Shown piece by piece: positions 16,277 to 23,616 of a stretch of 26,713 nucleotides of DNA. Numbering within the stretch: the stretch's first letter is position 1; each line of letters begins with the position of its first letter. The notes beneath the pieces are model-generated. The model was given only the letters and a program-made list of their open reading frames with translations, had not been told where the DNA came from and did no database searches. Both the position numbers and the translations under genes were made by a program. The stretch covers positions 1 to 26,713 of the forward strand of contig CAYWMN010000016.1 in assembly GCA_964459065.1 (NCBI GenBank), read 5' to 3'. The DNA comes from JAMCXS01 sp964459065. Its GTDB lineage: Bacteria; Acidobacteriota; Terriglobia; UBA7540.

Positions 16277-16378
16277 TTGGTTCCAATCGTGCAGAACCAA
16301 AACTCATGCCTCATAGGGTGCGGGTATGTCCATCGCACCCGCAATGGACCGGATAAAGCGCACTGCCGAAAATGTCAA
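16277..16378 (-). promoter_or_regulatory. Candidate aldA promoter and leader with two dyads
   Basis: On the - strand a perfect TTGACA (16378-16373) is followed after 17 bases by TATCCG (16355-16350), a poor -10. Downstream in the leader are two inverted repeats: GGGTGCG/CGCACCC at 16316-16322 and 16334-16340, and TTGGTTC/GAACCAA at 16277-16283 and 16294-16300. They could be operators for the adjacent DeoR-type regulator or leader hairpins. The region 16209-16423 holds no gene I can support. Confidence 0.4.
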
Positions 16379-16423
16379 ATTTCTACTGCCACCCCGGCAA
16401 AGCTGGGGGCCTGCTATGAGGCG

Positions 16424-17182
16424 CTAGGCCAAGAGTACCTCGACGTTGTGCGCCCGAAGCATGACTTGATGTTCAGGTGCCAGATCGTGATCAGATACCA
16501 GAACGTCAGCCACATCAAGAGGGGCCACAGGTATCATGGCGTCTCGACCGAACTTTGCGTGGTCGGCCACGATGACGACTTGACGTGAGATTTCGATCAT
16601 TTTGCGTTCCGAACCAACCAGTAACGTATTGTTATTACATAAGCCCGCCTCAGAAACACTTCCAATTCCCATGATAAGCAAGTCGGCCCTGATCGCACCA
16701 AGCATCCGCTCACATAACGGTCCAAGCGTGACCCGGCGCCGCGGATCAAGATAGCCCCCCGTAAGGGTCAGTTCGATGTTACGCGCGTCCTGCAGCAGAT
16801 CCGCAATGGGTAACGAATTTGTTACAACATGCAGCGACCGCCCCACGATTTCGCGAGCTACTGCCGCAACCGTGGAACCGCCGTCCAAGATAACCGTCTC
16901 ACGGTCTTGTATCAACCCGGCAGCGACCTTCCCGATGCGAGCTTTTTCATCTGCCAGCCGCGTGCTCTCAAGCTCGTAATCGAAACGGGAATCATTGGCC
17001 ACGCGCAAAGGAATAGCACCGCCGTAAACTCGCCTGAGAACTCCCTGCCGTTCCAGGATCTCGAGGTCCCGGCGAAGGCTGGATTGCGACGTTTTCAGCT
17101 CATCGCAAAGTGGGCTCAGCTCCAGGAAATCTCTGGACTCGATCAATTGACGGATTCTGAGTTGCCTCTCAGCAGCCTTCAC
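16424..17182 (-). CDS. DeoR-family transcriptional regulator
   Basis: This 252-residue protein has an N-terminal DeoR winged helix (RIRQLIESRDFLELSPL, then SQSSLRRDLEILERQGVLRRVYGGA, residues 6-55) and a DeoR-type sugar-phosphate effector domain (DRETVILDGGSTVAAVAREI, VVTNSLPIADLL, LTGGYLDPRRR, LLIMGIGSV). Family members are usually repressors relieved by a phosphorylated sugar intermediate. The start is GTG with AGGA upstream. It lies 72 bases after the aldolase gene and before aldA, so it is probably encoded in the operon it controls. A ketose-1-phosphate or DHAP effector is inferred from context. Candidate operators are the dyads before aldA and the mirror-symmetric element at 23527-23586. 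Confidence 0.88.
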   Translation of the reverse strand: MKAAERQLRIRQLIESRDFLELSPLCDELKTSQSSLRRDLEILERQGVLRRVYGGAIPLRVANDSRFDYELESTRLADEKARIGKVAAGLIQDRETVILDGGSTVAAVAREIVGRSLHVVTNSLPIADLLQDARNIELTLTGGYLDPRRRVTLGPLCERMLGAIRADLLIMGIGSVSEAGLCNNNTLLVGSERKMIEISRQVVIVADHAKFGRDAMIPVAPLDVADVLVSDHDLAPEHQVMLRAHNVEVLLA

Positions 17183-17254
17183 AGCGTATTCCTAATCGTG
17201 GCCTGACCCGAATAACTCGGCGGGCAGGAATATCATGGACGCAATTCGACGTTC

Positions 17255-18346
17255 TTACTCTTCTTTAAGTACTGCCATGACCGCATCCGTCACTGACTTT
17301 ACCAATGCGTCGACGTCGCCCTGCGAAGGCGGGTTTTGAGCCAGGACGCATCCGTTCGCCGGAACTGATATAGCCCCGGGGGCGTCAGGCATATCGGAAA
17401 GCTGGCACTCCTTCAGATGACCCTTTTCGAAGCGGATGTCGGGCAATCCAAGGCGCTTCTTGATGGCGAGAAGGTCGGACGCTTTCTCAGGGGGGATATA
17501 TGAAAGTGGCACGCCCATCTGACTGGCCAGCATCAACGTCCAGCAATAGGTGTCCAGCACTTCCACGGACCACTCGGCATGAGTGACGGTGTCAGCCCAG
17601 CACACGACCCCATGGTTAGCCAGCAACACGGTGTTGTGTTGCTTCACATACGGCAGCACCGTTTGCGCGAAGGCGAGTGTCCCAGGTGTCTCGTAAGGAG
17701 AAACTGCCACTTTCCCTACGAAGACCTCGTATTCGGGGATGAGGCGACTCGGGGGCGCCTGTCCGGTAATCGCATAGGCAGTTGCGTGTGGCGGATGGCA
17801 GTGCACAGCAGCCTTGGCCTCCGGCACGGCTTTGTAAATCTCCAGGTGCAGCGGGGTTTCACTGGTACTGGGAAGAACTCCGGCAATCTGATTCCCCTGC
17901 AGGTCTACCATACACAGGTCCTCAGGCCTGAGGTCGGCTTTGCTGACGAGCGTCGGCGTGCAGATCACCTCGTTCGGACCCATTCGATAGGAGATATTCC
18001 CGCCGTTGCCGTCCACATACATGCGGGCCCAGAGTTTTCGGCCCACCGAGCAGATTTCCTCCTTGATGGCCTGGGCTTCGGGAGAGTTGAAAAGTCTGGT
18101 CGCGGCTGTGTCTGCCCCACGACTCGCTGCACGTTGAGCCGGACTCGCAGCCTTGGCTGCAGGGCAGGCTTTCTTTTTGCCTTCGACGGTTCGCAACGTG
18201 ATCCCGTGCTGGCCAATAAAATCTTGCGCCGCGGGTGTGATTACGCAACCGCTTCCCACCACCAATTCCGTGGCCCCTTCGCCCCGAGCGCTTTGCACGT
18301 CACGTACAGCAAGCAATTTCTGGTCTTTAAGGTCGATACTTTTCAT
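17255..18346 (-). CDS. BMC-associated class II (fuculose/rhamnulose-1-phosphate type) aldolase with terminal extensions
   Basis: This 363-residue protein has a class II aldolase/adducin core from about residue 88: GNGGNISYR (113-121), STSETPLHLEIY (Glu 163), VHCHPPH (zinc His 182 and 184) and LLANHGVV (His 245). It should split L-fuculose-1-phosphate or L-rhamnulose-1-phosphate into DHAP and L-lactaldehyde. Residues 1-55 form a small extra module (ELVVGSGCVITPAAQDFIGQ) resembling segments on other microcompartment enzymes, then an Ala/Lys linker. The C-terminus (about 340-363) is a separate amphipathic helix, DALVKSVTDAVMAVLKEE, after a Pro-containing linker, and looks like an encapsulation peptide. 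The ATG overlaps the BMC-P stop as ATGA. An aldolase of this family is the signature enzyme of PVM-type microcompartments. Confidence 0.87.
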   Translation of the reverse strand: MKSIDLKDQKLLAVRDVQSARGEGATELVVGSGCVITPAAQDFIGQHGITLRTVEGKKKACPAAKAASPAQRAASRGADTAATRLFNSPEAQAIKEEICSVGRKLWARMYVDGNGGNISYRMGPNEVICTPTLVSKADLRPEDLCMVDLQGNQIAGVLPSTSETPLHLEIYKAVPEAKAAVHCHPPHATAYAITGQAPPSRLIPEYEVFVGKVAVSPYETPGTLAFAQTVLPYVKQHNTVLLANHGVVCWADTVTHAEWSVEVLDTYCWTLMLASQMGVPLSYIPPEKASDLLAIKKRLGLPDIRFEKGHLKECQLSDMPDAPGAISVPANGCVLAQNPPSQGDVDALVKSVTDAVMAVLKEE

Positions 18347-18666
18347 GATTTCACTCCGTGCGTGGCGAAACTGTCACAAGGCGGGCGGAAGTCATAGGAT
18401 TCAACCACCAAGGCACAGTATGCGTCGATGGGCACGCGAGCAGGCCAATAAGGATTAGTCGCCTCACGACCTTCCGTAATACCCACCATTTCTCCTTCCG
18501 CAGCACCCAGATTGTCCACCAAAACCAAGCTTTTTCCTCCACCTTTCCCCTGGCGCGCCGCGAGTTCGCGGGCGATCACCGGCTCAACAATCGCCAGACG
18601 CTTGCCAACCAAAGAAGGCTCAGCCACGCTCAGCACAACTTTTCCCCGCACGATTCCAAGTCTCAT
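18343..18666 (-). CDS. BMC-P pentameric shell vertex protein (EutN/CcmL family), copy 1
   Basis: This 107-residue protein has the EutN/CcmL pattern: an N-terminal MRLGIVRGKVVLSV, LVGKRLAIVEPV, then KSLVLVDNLGAAEGEMVGITEG and a C-terminal DAYCALVVESYDF. Members form pentamers that cap the icosahedral vertices of the shell. Unlike the two other copies it begins with RLG rather than FLA and carries a longer C-terminal tail. It overlaps both neighbours by ATGA, in the run BMC-P, BMC-P, aldolase. Three BMC-P paralogues in one locus match what is known of PVM-type loci. Confidence 0.9.
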   Translation of the reverse strand: MRLGIVRGKVVLSVAEPSLVGKRLAIVEPVIARELAARQGKGGGKSLVLVDNLGAAEGEMVGITEGREATNPYWPARVPIDAYCALVVESYDFRPPCDSFATHGVKS

Positions 18667-18953
18667 TGGCTGCCTGCCTCAACACAATCTGGCATGTAGA
18701 CGCCATCCACAATCCCAACAACTACCAGACGAACCGGAGTCGAATTCCCCAGTGTCCTGCGGGCAAGATCACCATCAGTACTCACAAGCACAGTTGACCC
18801 CACAAGCGCTCCCATAAGATCCAGCAGAACTAGCGGATCGCCACTTGTATCCCCGCTGGGTTCGAGCCGCTGGCCGATAAGCAAGCGTCGACCGTCGAGT
18901 GTCTCATGCTTCTTAGCAGGAATAAGCGTCCCATCAATCCTCGCCAGAAACAT
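18663..18953 (-). CDS. BMC-P pentameric shell vertex protein (EutN/CcmL family), copy 2
   Basis: This protein of 96 residues has the EutN/CcmL pattern MFLARIDGTLIPAKKHETLDG, LLIGQRLEPSG, LVLLDLMGALVGSTVLVSTDG and a terminal VRLVVVGIVDGVYM. I chose the ATG at 18953 rather than the TTG two codons upstream because family members usually begin MFLA. With that choice the gene starts two bases after the aldehyde dehydrogenase stop. The 3' end overlaps copy 1 as ATGA. The role is a shell vertex pentamer. Confidence 0.88.
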   Translation of the reverse strand: MFLARIDGTLIPAKKHETLDGRRLLIGQRLEPSGDTSGDPLVLLDLMGALVGSTVLVSTDGDLARRTLGNSTPVRLVVVGIVDGVYMPDCVEAGSQ

Positions 18954-18955
18954 AT

Positions 18956-20392
18956 TCAAATGATCCGCAGCGCATGCCCGATAGAGATCTGCCGCTGTCT
19001 TGTAAAAGTGAGCGGAGTCGTAACTCCTTCACCTGTCGGAGTGGCAATACTAAAGCTGAGATAACCAGGGCCATCGATGCCGAGCGACGCAAAGCAAGGC
19101 GCATTATGGACGAACAACGTCGTGTTCATCGCCTTTGCCATTCTCGTCACATTTTCGAGGTTCCGCGAATGCATCACAGCCGTATGCCTGTAACCATGTT
19201 CCGCCTTGACTGCCGCCGCGATCGCGGTGTCGAGGTCGCGCACCCGTACCACCGGCAGGAAAGGCATCATCTGCTCCTCCTGCACAAACGCGTGATCTTC
19301 GCTGGTTTCACCGAACAGGAGTTCCGTTCCCGCAGGAGCCTTAACCCCTGCCGCCGCCGCCAGGACTTCAACGTCCTTTCCGATCAGATCCCCTTTCAGG
19401 TGCGCGCGGCCACAGCCCTTGCCGTTGCCTTCAAACTGGAAGGCCGCACGGGTCAGCCTTTCGATTGCCGCGGTGTCCAGTTGGAACGCTCCGGCACGGC
19501 GCATGGCAGCTATAAACGCATCCGCAACTGAAGCGACCACAAAAACTTCCTTTTCGCCGATGCAAAGGAGATTGTTGTCGAAGGCCGCCCCTTCAATGGT
19601 TGCTTTCGCGGCCTTATCAAAGTCGGCTGTTTCGTCAATGACCACTGGAGGATTTCCCGGGCCGGCCGCAATGACTCGTTTTCCGTGTTTGCTGGCCGCC
19701 CTGACTACGGCAGGACCGCCGGTTACACAGAGCAGGGCTACCTTGGGGTGCTTAAACACCTGTTCCGCCGCTTCAATGCTGCTCTTACGCACCATGGTAA
19801 AAGTATTGGCCACGCCGGTCGTCCGCTCGATCTCCTGGTTGAAAAGCTGCAGACCGTAGGCTGCGATTTTTGCTCCCGCAGGATGGGGCGAAAATACAGC
19901 CGTGTTGCCAGCCGCAACCACGTTGATGGCGTTGCTGGCCATAGTGGGCAAGGAATGGGTTACTGGAAGCACCATGCCGACAACTCCCCAAGGCGCCTGC
20001 TCGATGACGCACAACCCCGTCTCGTCGCTCCTTGCGGCACTCTGCATGGCTTCGACGCCGAGCACGTGGCGGACGCTCTTCAGCTTCTCAATCTTATGAT
20101 CGAGGCGCCCCACCTTGGTCTCTTCCATTTCCAGGCGCCCAAGTTCGTCAGCACGATCCAGGCAAACACGGCGGATGATGGAGACAATCTCCCCGCGCTG
20201 CTGCAAGCTCATTGCTGCAATCTTTTCCTGTGCCGCGGACGCAGCATTGACGGCCTCGTCCACTGTCTCGAAAACCCCGTGCTCGCCCGCTCCATGCCGG
20301 ACTGGAGTGGGGGAAGCCTTTTGCATCTCCCCGCGAAGCCGCACAATCACTTCGCGCGCAATTTCTTCAACTAACTGTTCCTGAGTCAACAT
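18956..20392 (-). CDS. CoA-acylating aldehyde dehydrogenase of microcompartments (PduP/EutE-like)
   Basis: This 478-residue enzyme converts an aldehyde, NAD+ and CoA into acyl-CoA and NADH. The catalytic Cys is in AFDNNLLCIGEKEVFVVA, and other family stretches include EQAPWGVVGMVLPVTHSLPT, HPAGAKIAAYGL and GPGNPPVVIDETAD. The N-terminus (LTQEQLVEEIAREVIVRLRGEM, residues 2-23) is an amphipathic helix followed by a Pro/Thr linker, the typical encapsulation peptide of lumen enzymes. The start overlaps the BMC-P stop (TAATG). With a fuculose-type aldolase in the operon, the likely substrate is L-lactaldehyde, giving lactyl-CoA. Family and lumen targeting are strong; the substrate is inferred. Confidence 0.9.
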   Translation of the reverse strand: MLTQEQLVEEIAREVIVRLRGEMQKASPTPVRHGAGEHGVFETVDEAVNAASAAQEKIAAMSLQQRGEIVSIIRRVCLDRADELGRLEMEETKVGRLDHKIEKLKSVRHVLGVEAMQSAARSDETGLCVIEQAPWGVVGMVLPVTHSLPTMASNAINVVAAGNTAVFSPHPAGAKIAAYGLQLFNQEIERTTGVANTFTMVRKSSIEAAEQVFKHPKVALLCVTGGPAVVRAASKHGKRVIAAGPGNPPVVIDETADFDKAAKATIEGAAFDNNLLCIGEKEVFVVASVADAFIAAMRRAGAFQLDTAAIERLTRAAFQFEGNGKGCGRAHLKGDLIGKDVEVLAAAAGVKAPAGTELLFGETSEDHAFVQEEQMMPFLPVVRVRDLDTAIAAAVKAEHGYRHTAVMHSRNLENVTRMAKAMNTTLFVHNAPCFASLGIDGPGYLSFSIATPTGEGVTTPLTFTRQRQISIGHALRII

Positions 20393-20688
20393 TAGGGTTT
20401 CTCCACAATGGTGCCTTCCACCTCAATGGTGTCAACGATCCCAACGATGACCGCATCCACGGGCGCTTCTTTGGTCACGGCGGTCAGGCGCGCGGAACTA
20501 CCCTGTGTAAAGAGTACACATTCACCAATCCCCGCACCGACACTATCCACCGCAACCACCGAACTTCCCGAGCGCTGCAGCTTCGATTCCTTGTGAATGT
20601 AAGGCTGGATCAGAAGCAGCTTCATTCCCTGGAATCTGGAGCATTTTTGCGTAGAGACTACGTTGCCGATTACTTTAGCCAGAAACAT
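20392..20688 (-). CDS. BMC-P pentameric shell vertex protein (EutN/CcmL family), copy 3
   Basis: This 98-residue protein has a canonical EutN/CcmL sequence: MFLAKVIGNVVSTQKCSRFQG, LLLIQPYIHKES, SVVAVDSVGAGIGECVLFTQGSSAR and a terminal DAVIVGIVDTIEVEG. GAGGT lies seven bases before the ATG. It is the first BMC-P in the operon and ends overlapping the acylating dehydrogenase start. It lies 50 bases after the last BMC-H gene. The role is a pentameric vertex cap; the copy is closest to the common consensus. Confidence 0.91.
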   Translation of the reverse strand: MFLAKVIGNVVSTQKCSRFQGMKLLLIQPYIHKESKLQRSGSSVVAVDSVGAGIGECVLFTQGSSARLTAVTKEAPVDAVIVGIVDTIEVEGTIVEKP

Positions 20689-20738
20689 GTTGTCTACCTC
20701 GCGTGCTCATGCAGAGCGCTGATGGGTCAACGTGGTTA

Positions 20739-21008
20739 TTACGGCAACACGGAACCCAGAGAGCCATGCGGCCGCGGGATCACGTGGACACTGATGACCT
20801 CTCCGACCGCGCGGGCCGCAGCAGCTCCTGCGTCCACGGCAGCGCGAACCGAGCCCACGTCTCCTGAGACAAACACTGAACACAGTCCGCTGCCGACTTT
20901 ATTCCAGCCGGTGAACTCTACGTTGGCCGCCTTCAGCATCGCGTCCGTGGCTTGCACGAGCGCCACCAGACCCTTCGTTTCGATCATTCCAATAGCCATG
21001 TTGGCCAT
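20739..21008 (-). CDS. BMC-H hexameric shell protein, copy 1
   Basis: This 89-residue single-BMC-domain protein runs AIGMIETKGLVALVQATDAMLKAANV through SGDVGSVRAAVDAGAAAARAVGE to a terminal VISVHVIPRPHGSL. Such proteins form hexamers that tile the shell facets. The predicted pore loop is KVGSG. It lies 25 bases after copy 2 and 50 before the first BMC-P. It is closest to PduA/PduJ-type proteins. Confidence 0.93.
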   Translation of the reverse strand: MANMAIGMIETKGLVALVQATDAMLKAANVEFTGWNKVGSGLCSVFVSGDVGSVRAAVDAGAAAARAVGEVISVHVIPRPHGSLGSVLP

Positions 21009-21033
21009 GCCCGTCCTCCTTGCTTGTTACTCG

Positions 21034-21303
21034 CTATTTCAGCATTCCCTCGACCAGCGCTTCATGTGGCCGGGCAATGATGTGGGAAGAAACCAACTCG
21101 CCAACCGCCTTGGCTGCCGCGGCTCCGGTGTCGACCGCGGCGCGCACACTGCCCACGTCTCCACGGACAACGACCGTGACAAATCCGCCGCCGATGGGAA
21201 TTGTCTTGACCACTTCGACGCTAGCCGCCTTGCACATGGCGTCGCTTGCTTCGACGAGTCCAACCAGGCCCCTCGTCTCAATAAGTCCAATTGCTTCGCT
21301 CAC
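21034..21303 (-). CDS. BMC-H hexameric shell protein, copy 2
   Basis: This 89-residue BMC-H runs AIGLIETRGLVGLVEASDAMCKAASV through RGDVGSVRAAVDTGAAAAKAVGE to SHIIARPHEALVEGML. Its predicted pore loop PIGGG differs from copies 1 and 3, suggesting a different pore chemistry. The start is GTG, overlapping the stop of copy 3 as GTGA, so the two are translationally coupled. Confidence 0.93.
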   Translation of the reverse strand: MSEAIGLIETRGLVGLVEASDAMCKAASVEVVKTIPIGGGFVTVVVRGDVGSVRAAVDTGAAAAKAVGELVSSHIIARPHEALVEGMLK

Positions 21304-21629
21304 TGGTCCTCCTTTGCCGCCTTTGATGCGCCGGCGGTCTTCTTTCCTGCCTGCTTACTGGGGCCCTGCACAAATGAAGGGAGCTCCTCATGTGGCCGGG
21401 AAATGACTTGTACACTGACCACCTCACCCACCTGGGAAGCTGCTGCTGCCCCTGAATCCGTGGCCGCCTTGACAGCAGCCACATCGCCTTCTACGAACCC
21501 CGTGACCAATCCGGCCCCCACGGGTTGCCATCCGAGGAAGGTCACATTTGCTGATTTCAGCATTGCGTCCGTCGCTTCAAACAGCGCGACCAAACCTTTG
21601 GTTTCGATCATCCCGAGCGCTTGCTTCAT
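21300..21629 (-). CDS. BMC-H hexameric shell protein, copy 3, with basic C-terminal tail
   Basis: This 109-residue BMC-H runs ALGMIETKGLVALFEATDAMLKSANV through EGDVAAVKAATDSGAAAASQVGE to VSVQVISRPHEELPSF. The predicted pore loop is PVGAG. After the domain a tail of about 20 residues rich in Lys and Ala (about residues 90-109) extends it beyond the usual length. GGAG precedes the ATG. It lies 11 bases after pduL. The tail could project from the shell face and mediate contacts; that is a guess. Confidence 0.92.
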   Translation of the reverse strand: MKQALGMIETKGLVALFEATDAMLKSANVTFLGWQPVGAGLVTGFVEGDVAAVKAATDSGAAAASQVGEVVSVQVISRPHEELPSFVQGPSKQAGKKTAGASKAAKEDQ

Positions 21630-21639
21630 TGAGTTTCTC

Positions 21640-22332
21640 CTACTTAAAAAGTTCGACTTCTTCGGTCAACTGCAGACCACACGCATTGGCTTCGTCCGTG
21701 TCCATGTGCACATTGAGCTTGGAGCTCGGATCGATGCGAACGTGCACATTATTGAATGTCACGCCGGCCGGACCACCGACGCGCAGCTTCATCATGTCAC
21801 CCTTCTTCACCCCGAAGTGTTGGGCTTCTTCAGGATTCATATGAACGTGGATTGCCGCCCGGATAACACCCTTCTTTAGCTCGACGACGCCCTTGGGACC
21901 CATGATGACTGCTCCGGGGGTACCCTCGAGGTTGCCGGAAAGGCGAAGGGGGATGTTGTTAAACCCCAGGCTGATCGCATCCGTATAGGCCAGTTCGACC
22001 TGAGATTCTTTGCGCAACGGACCGAGGATCCGCAGGTTGGAAATTACACGGCCCTGCGGGCCGATGAGAGTCACGAGTTCGTTGGAAGCAAAGTTTCCCG
22101 GCTGAAACAGCGGACGGTATTCAGTTAGTTCGTAGCCGGGCCCGAACAAAGTATCGAGATCTTCACGACTGACGTGCATGTGACGTGCTGAAGCATGGAC
22201 CGTCAGGGTAGGGGCTGCCTGCCCCCGGCGGTATCCCAAATGGTCCAGAACCACCTGCCGGACGATTGCCTCGACCGCTGTTCGACTGATCTGTTCGTAC
22301 CCTGTCGCTGACACCCGTCCTTCTCCGTTCAT
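21640..22332 (-). CDS. pduL: PduL-type phosphate acyltransferase
   Basis: This 230-residue phosphotransacylase exchanges CoA for phosphate on an acyl-CoA, recycling CoA inside the shell. The two-barrel PduL fold is shown by the zinc-binding SARHMHVS (His 51 and 53), LRILGPLRKESQVELAYTDA, IRAAIHVHMNPEEA and KLNVHMDTDEANACGL. The N-terminus (YEQISRTAVEAIVRQVVLDHLG, about residues 12-33) is an amphipathic helix followed by a linker, an apparent encapsulation peptide. It sits 18 bases after the acetate-kinase-like gene and 11 before BMC-H. The expected substrate here is lactyl-CoA, giving lactyl-phosphate. Confidence 0.92.
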   Translation of the reverse strand: MNGEGRVSATGYEQISRTAVEAIVRQVVLDHLGYRRGQAAPTLTVHASARHMHVSREDLDTLFGPGYELTEYRPLFQPGNFASNELVTLIGPQGRVISNLRILGPLRKESQVELAYTDAISLGFNNIPLRLSGNLEGTPGAVIMGPKGVVELKKGVIRAAIHVHMNPEEAQHFGVKKGDMMKLRVGGPAGVTFNNVHVRIDPSSKLNVHMDTDEANACGLQLTEEVELFK

Positions 22333-22350
22333 TGAATCGTTCAGGCTGCC

Positions 22351-23526
22351 TTAGGTGGTGCTGGCCGCTTCTGTTCTTTCCCGCGATTCCGCTTGCTGGA
22401 CAGCCTCAGTTGCAGCACGGGCCACGACGATTTCTTCATTCGTCGGGACCACCAGAACATGACAAGATGATTGTGACGTGGAGATCGTCGCTCCACGCTG
22501 GGCCGCCTGGTTCCTCGCTTCGTCAAATTCGATGCCGAAGGCGCCCAACCCCGCGCAGACTGCCTTTCGGACTTCGACGCTGTTTTCTCCAATGCCGCCG
22601 GAGAACGTCAAAACGTCCAGCCCGCCAAGCTCCACCAGGAAAGCTCCTAGGTAATGGCGAATCGAATGCACAAAGACCTCAAGGGCCAGCCGAGCCCGTT
22701 CATTCCCGCTTTCTGATTCATTCGCCAGGTCACGGACGTCACCACTCGTGCCGCTGGCGCCCGCAAGTCCTGAATGGCCGGCCAGGAGGGAGGCCATCTC
22801 ATCGACGCCAATCCCAAGTCTCTTCATCATGAACAAAACGGCAAAGGCGTCGATATCGCCCACGCGCCGCCCTTGGGGCAGGCCTGATTGCGGAGACATT
22901 CCAAAACTCGTATCGATGGCCACACCGGATCGGATCGCCGCAACACTGGAGCTTCCTCCAAGATGACAGGAGATGTGCCGGAGATCTTTACGCCCAAGTT
23001 CCTTCTGTACCCACTCACTCGCAAAGCGGTGGCTGGCTCCATGAAAGCCGTAGCGCCTGACACCGTACATCTCACACCATTCATACGGAACTGCGTATGT
23101 GGTGGTGGCTTTGTCAAGTGCTTCATAAAATGCCGTTTCAAAAAGCGCAACCATCTGGACCTGTGGAAGCTCAGCCTGGAAACTGCGCATTGCAGCGATA
23201 TAGGGAGGGTTGTGTTCGGGCGCAAGGAAAGAGAATTCTTCCATGGCCGCCAGAACCTGATCGTTGATGATCTGCGCCCCGGTCAGCGGGCCGGCGTGGA
23301 CGGCTTTGAAGCCGATCGCGCTCAATTCCGACAGGTTTGCCAAAGGCCGCCCTTTTCCACAGATTTTCTCCAGACAACCGGCAATGGCCGATCCATAGTC
23401 GGAGAACTCGCTCCCGGTCTGCCCAATGCGCTCTGCTGCTCCTTGCGCCAGAACGGTCTCGTCCGGCATTCTGAAGAGCCGGTACTTAAAGCTCGTACTT
23501 CCGATATTTGCGACTAGAACGTTCAT
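22351..23526 (-). CDS. Divergent acetate-kinase-family acyl kinase
   Basis: This 391-residue member of the acetate/propionate kinase family would convert an acyl-phosphate and ADP to the acid and ATP. It has VLVANIGSTSFKY (Asn 7), RYGFHGASH, SCHLGGSSSV, GMSPQSGLPQGRRVGDIDA, FSGGIGENS and a C-terminal PTNEEIVVA with the conserved Glu. Two positions that are catalytic in Methanosarcina AckA differ: the HR of the HRVVHGG motif is FK (Lys 74), and the Asp of the FDTAFH motif is Glu (residue 130). HGTSH is HGASH. It is the first gene of the main BMC operon and follows the divergent promoter closely. No encapsulation helix is visible. A lactyl- or propionyl-phosphate preference is inferred. Confidence 0.85.
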   Translation of the reverse strand: MNVLVANIGSTSFKYRLFRMPDETVLAQGAAERIGQTGSEFSDYGSAIAGCLEKICGKGRPLANLSELSAIGFKAVHAGPLTGAQIINDQVLAAMEEFSFLAPEHNPPYIAAMRSFQAELPQVQMVALFETAFYEALDKATTTYAVPYEWCEMYGVRRYGFHGASHRFASEWVQKELGRKDLRHISCHLGGSSSVAAIRSGVAIDTSFGMSPQSGLPQGRRVGDIDAFAVLFMMKRLGIGVDEMASLLAGHSGLAGASGTSGDVRDLANESESGNERARLALEVFVHSIRHYLGAFLVELGGLDVLTFSGGIGENSVEVRKAVCAGLGAFGIEFDEARNQAAQRGATISTSQSSCHVLVVPTNEEIVVARAATEAVQQAESRERTEAASTT

Positions 23527-23616
23527 TTCGATTGACTATGAAGCGAATTGGAGTATATACTGCGATTTCGTTCAGAGTCAATCAAAATCTTTCACTAGGA
23601 AATCGAAGGTCCAAGA
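23527..23616. promoter_or_regulatory. Mirror-symmetric overlapping divergent promoters of the BMC locus
   Basis: This 90-base gap has arms 23527-23542 and 23571-23586 that are reverse complements at 14 of 16 positions, centred on GTATATAC (23553-23560). Each strand carries TTGACT, an 18-base spacer, then TATACT: + strand 23532-23537 and 23556-23561; - strand 23581-23576 and 23557-23552. The two -10 elements overlap by two bases, so polymerase cannot occupy both at once. The + promoter would drive pduS-pduT and the - promoter the twelve-gene operon. The arms stay symmetric beyond the -35 hexamers, which suggests a regulator site as well. Confidence 0.7.

Noticed and set aside
20593..21879. 428-codon + strand frame opposite the shell protein genes
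   Set aside because: It reads as the complement of three BMC-H genes, with repeated Ala/Thr/Ser blocks caused by their homology.
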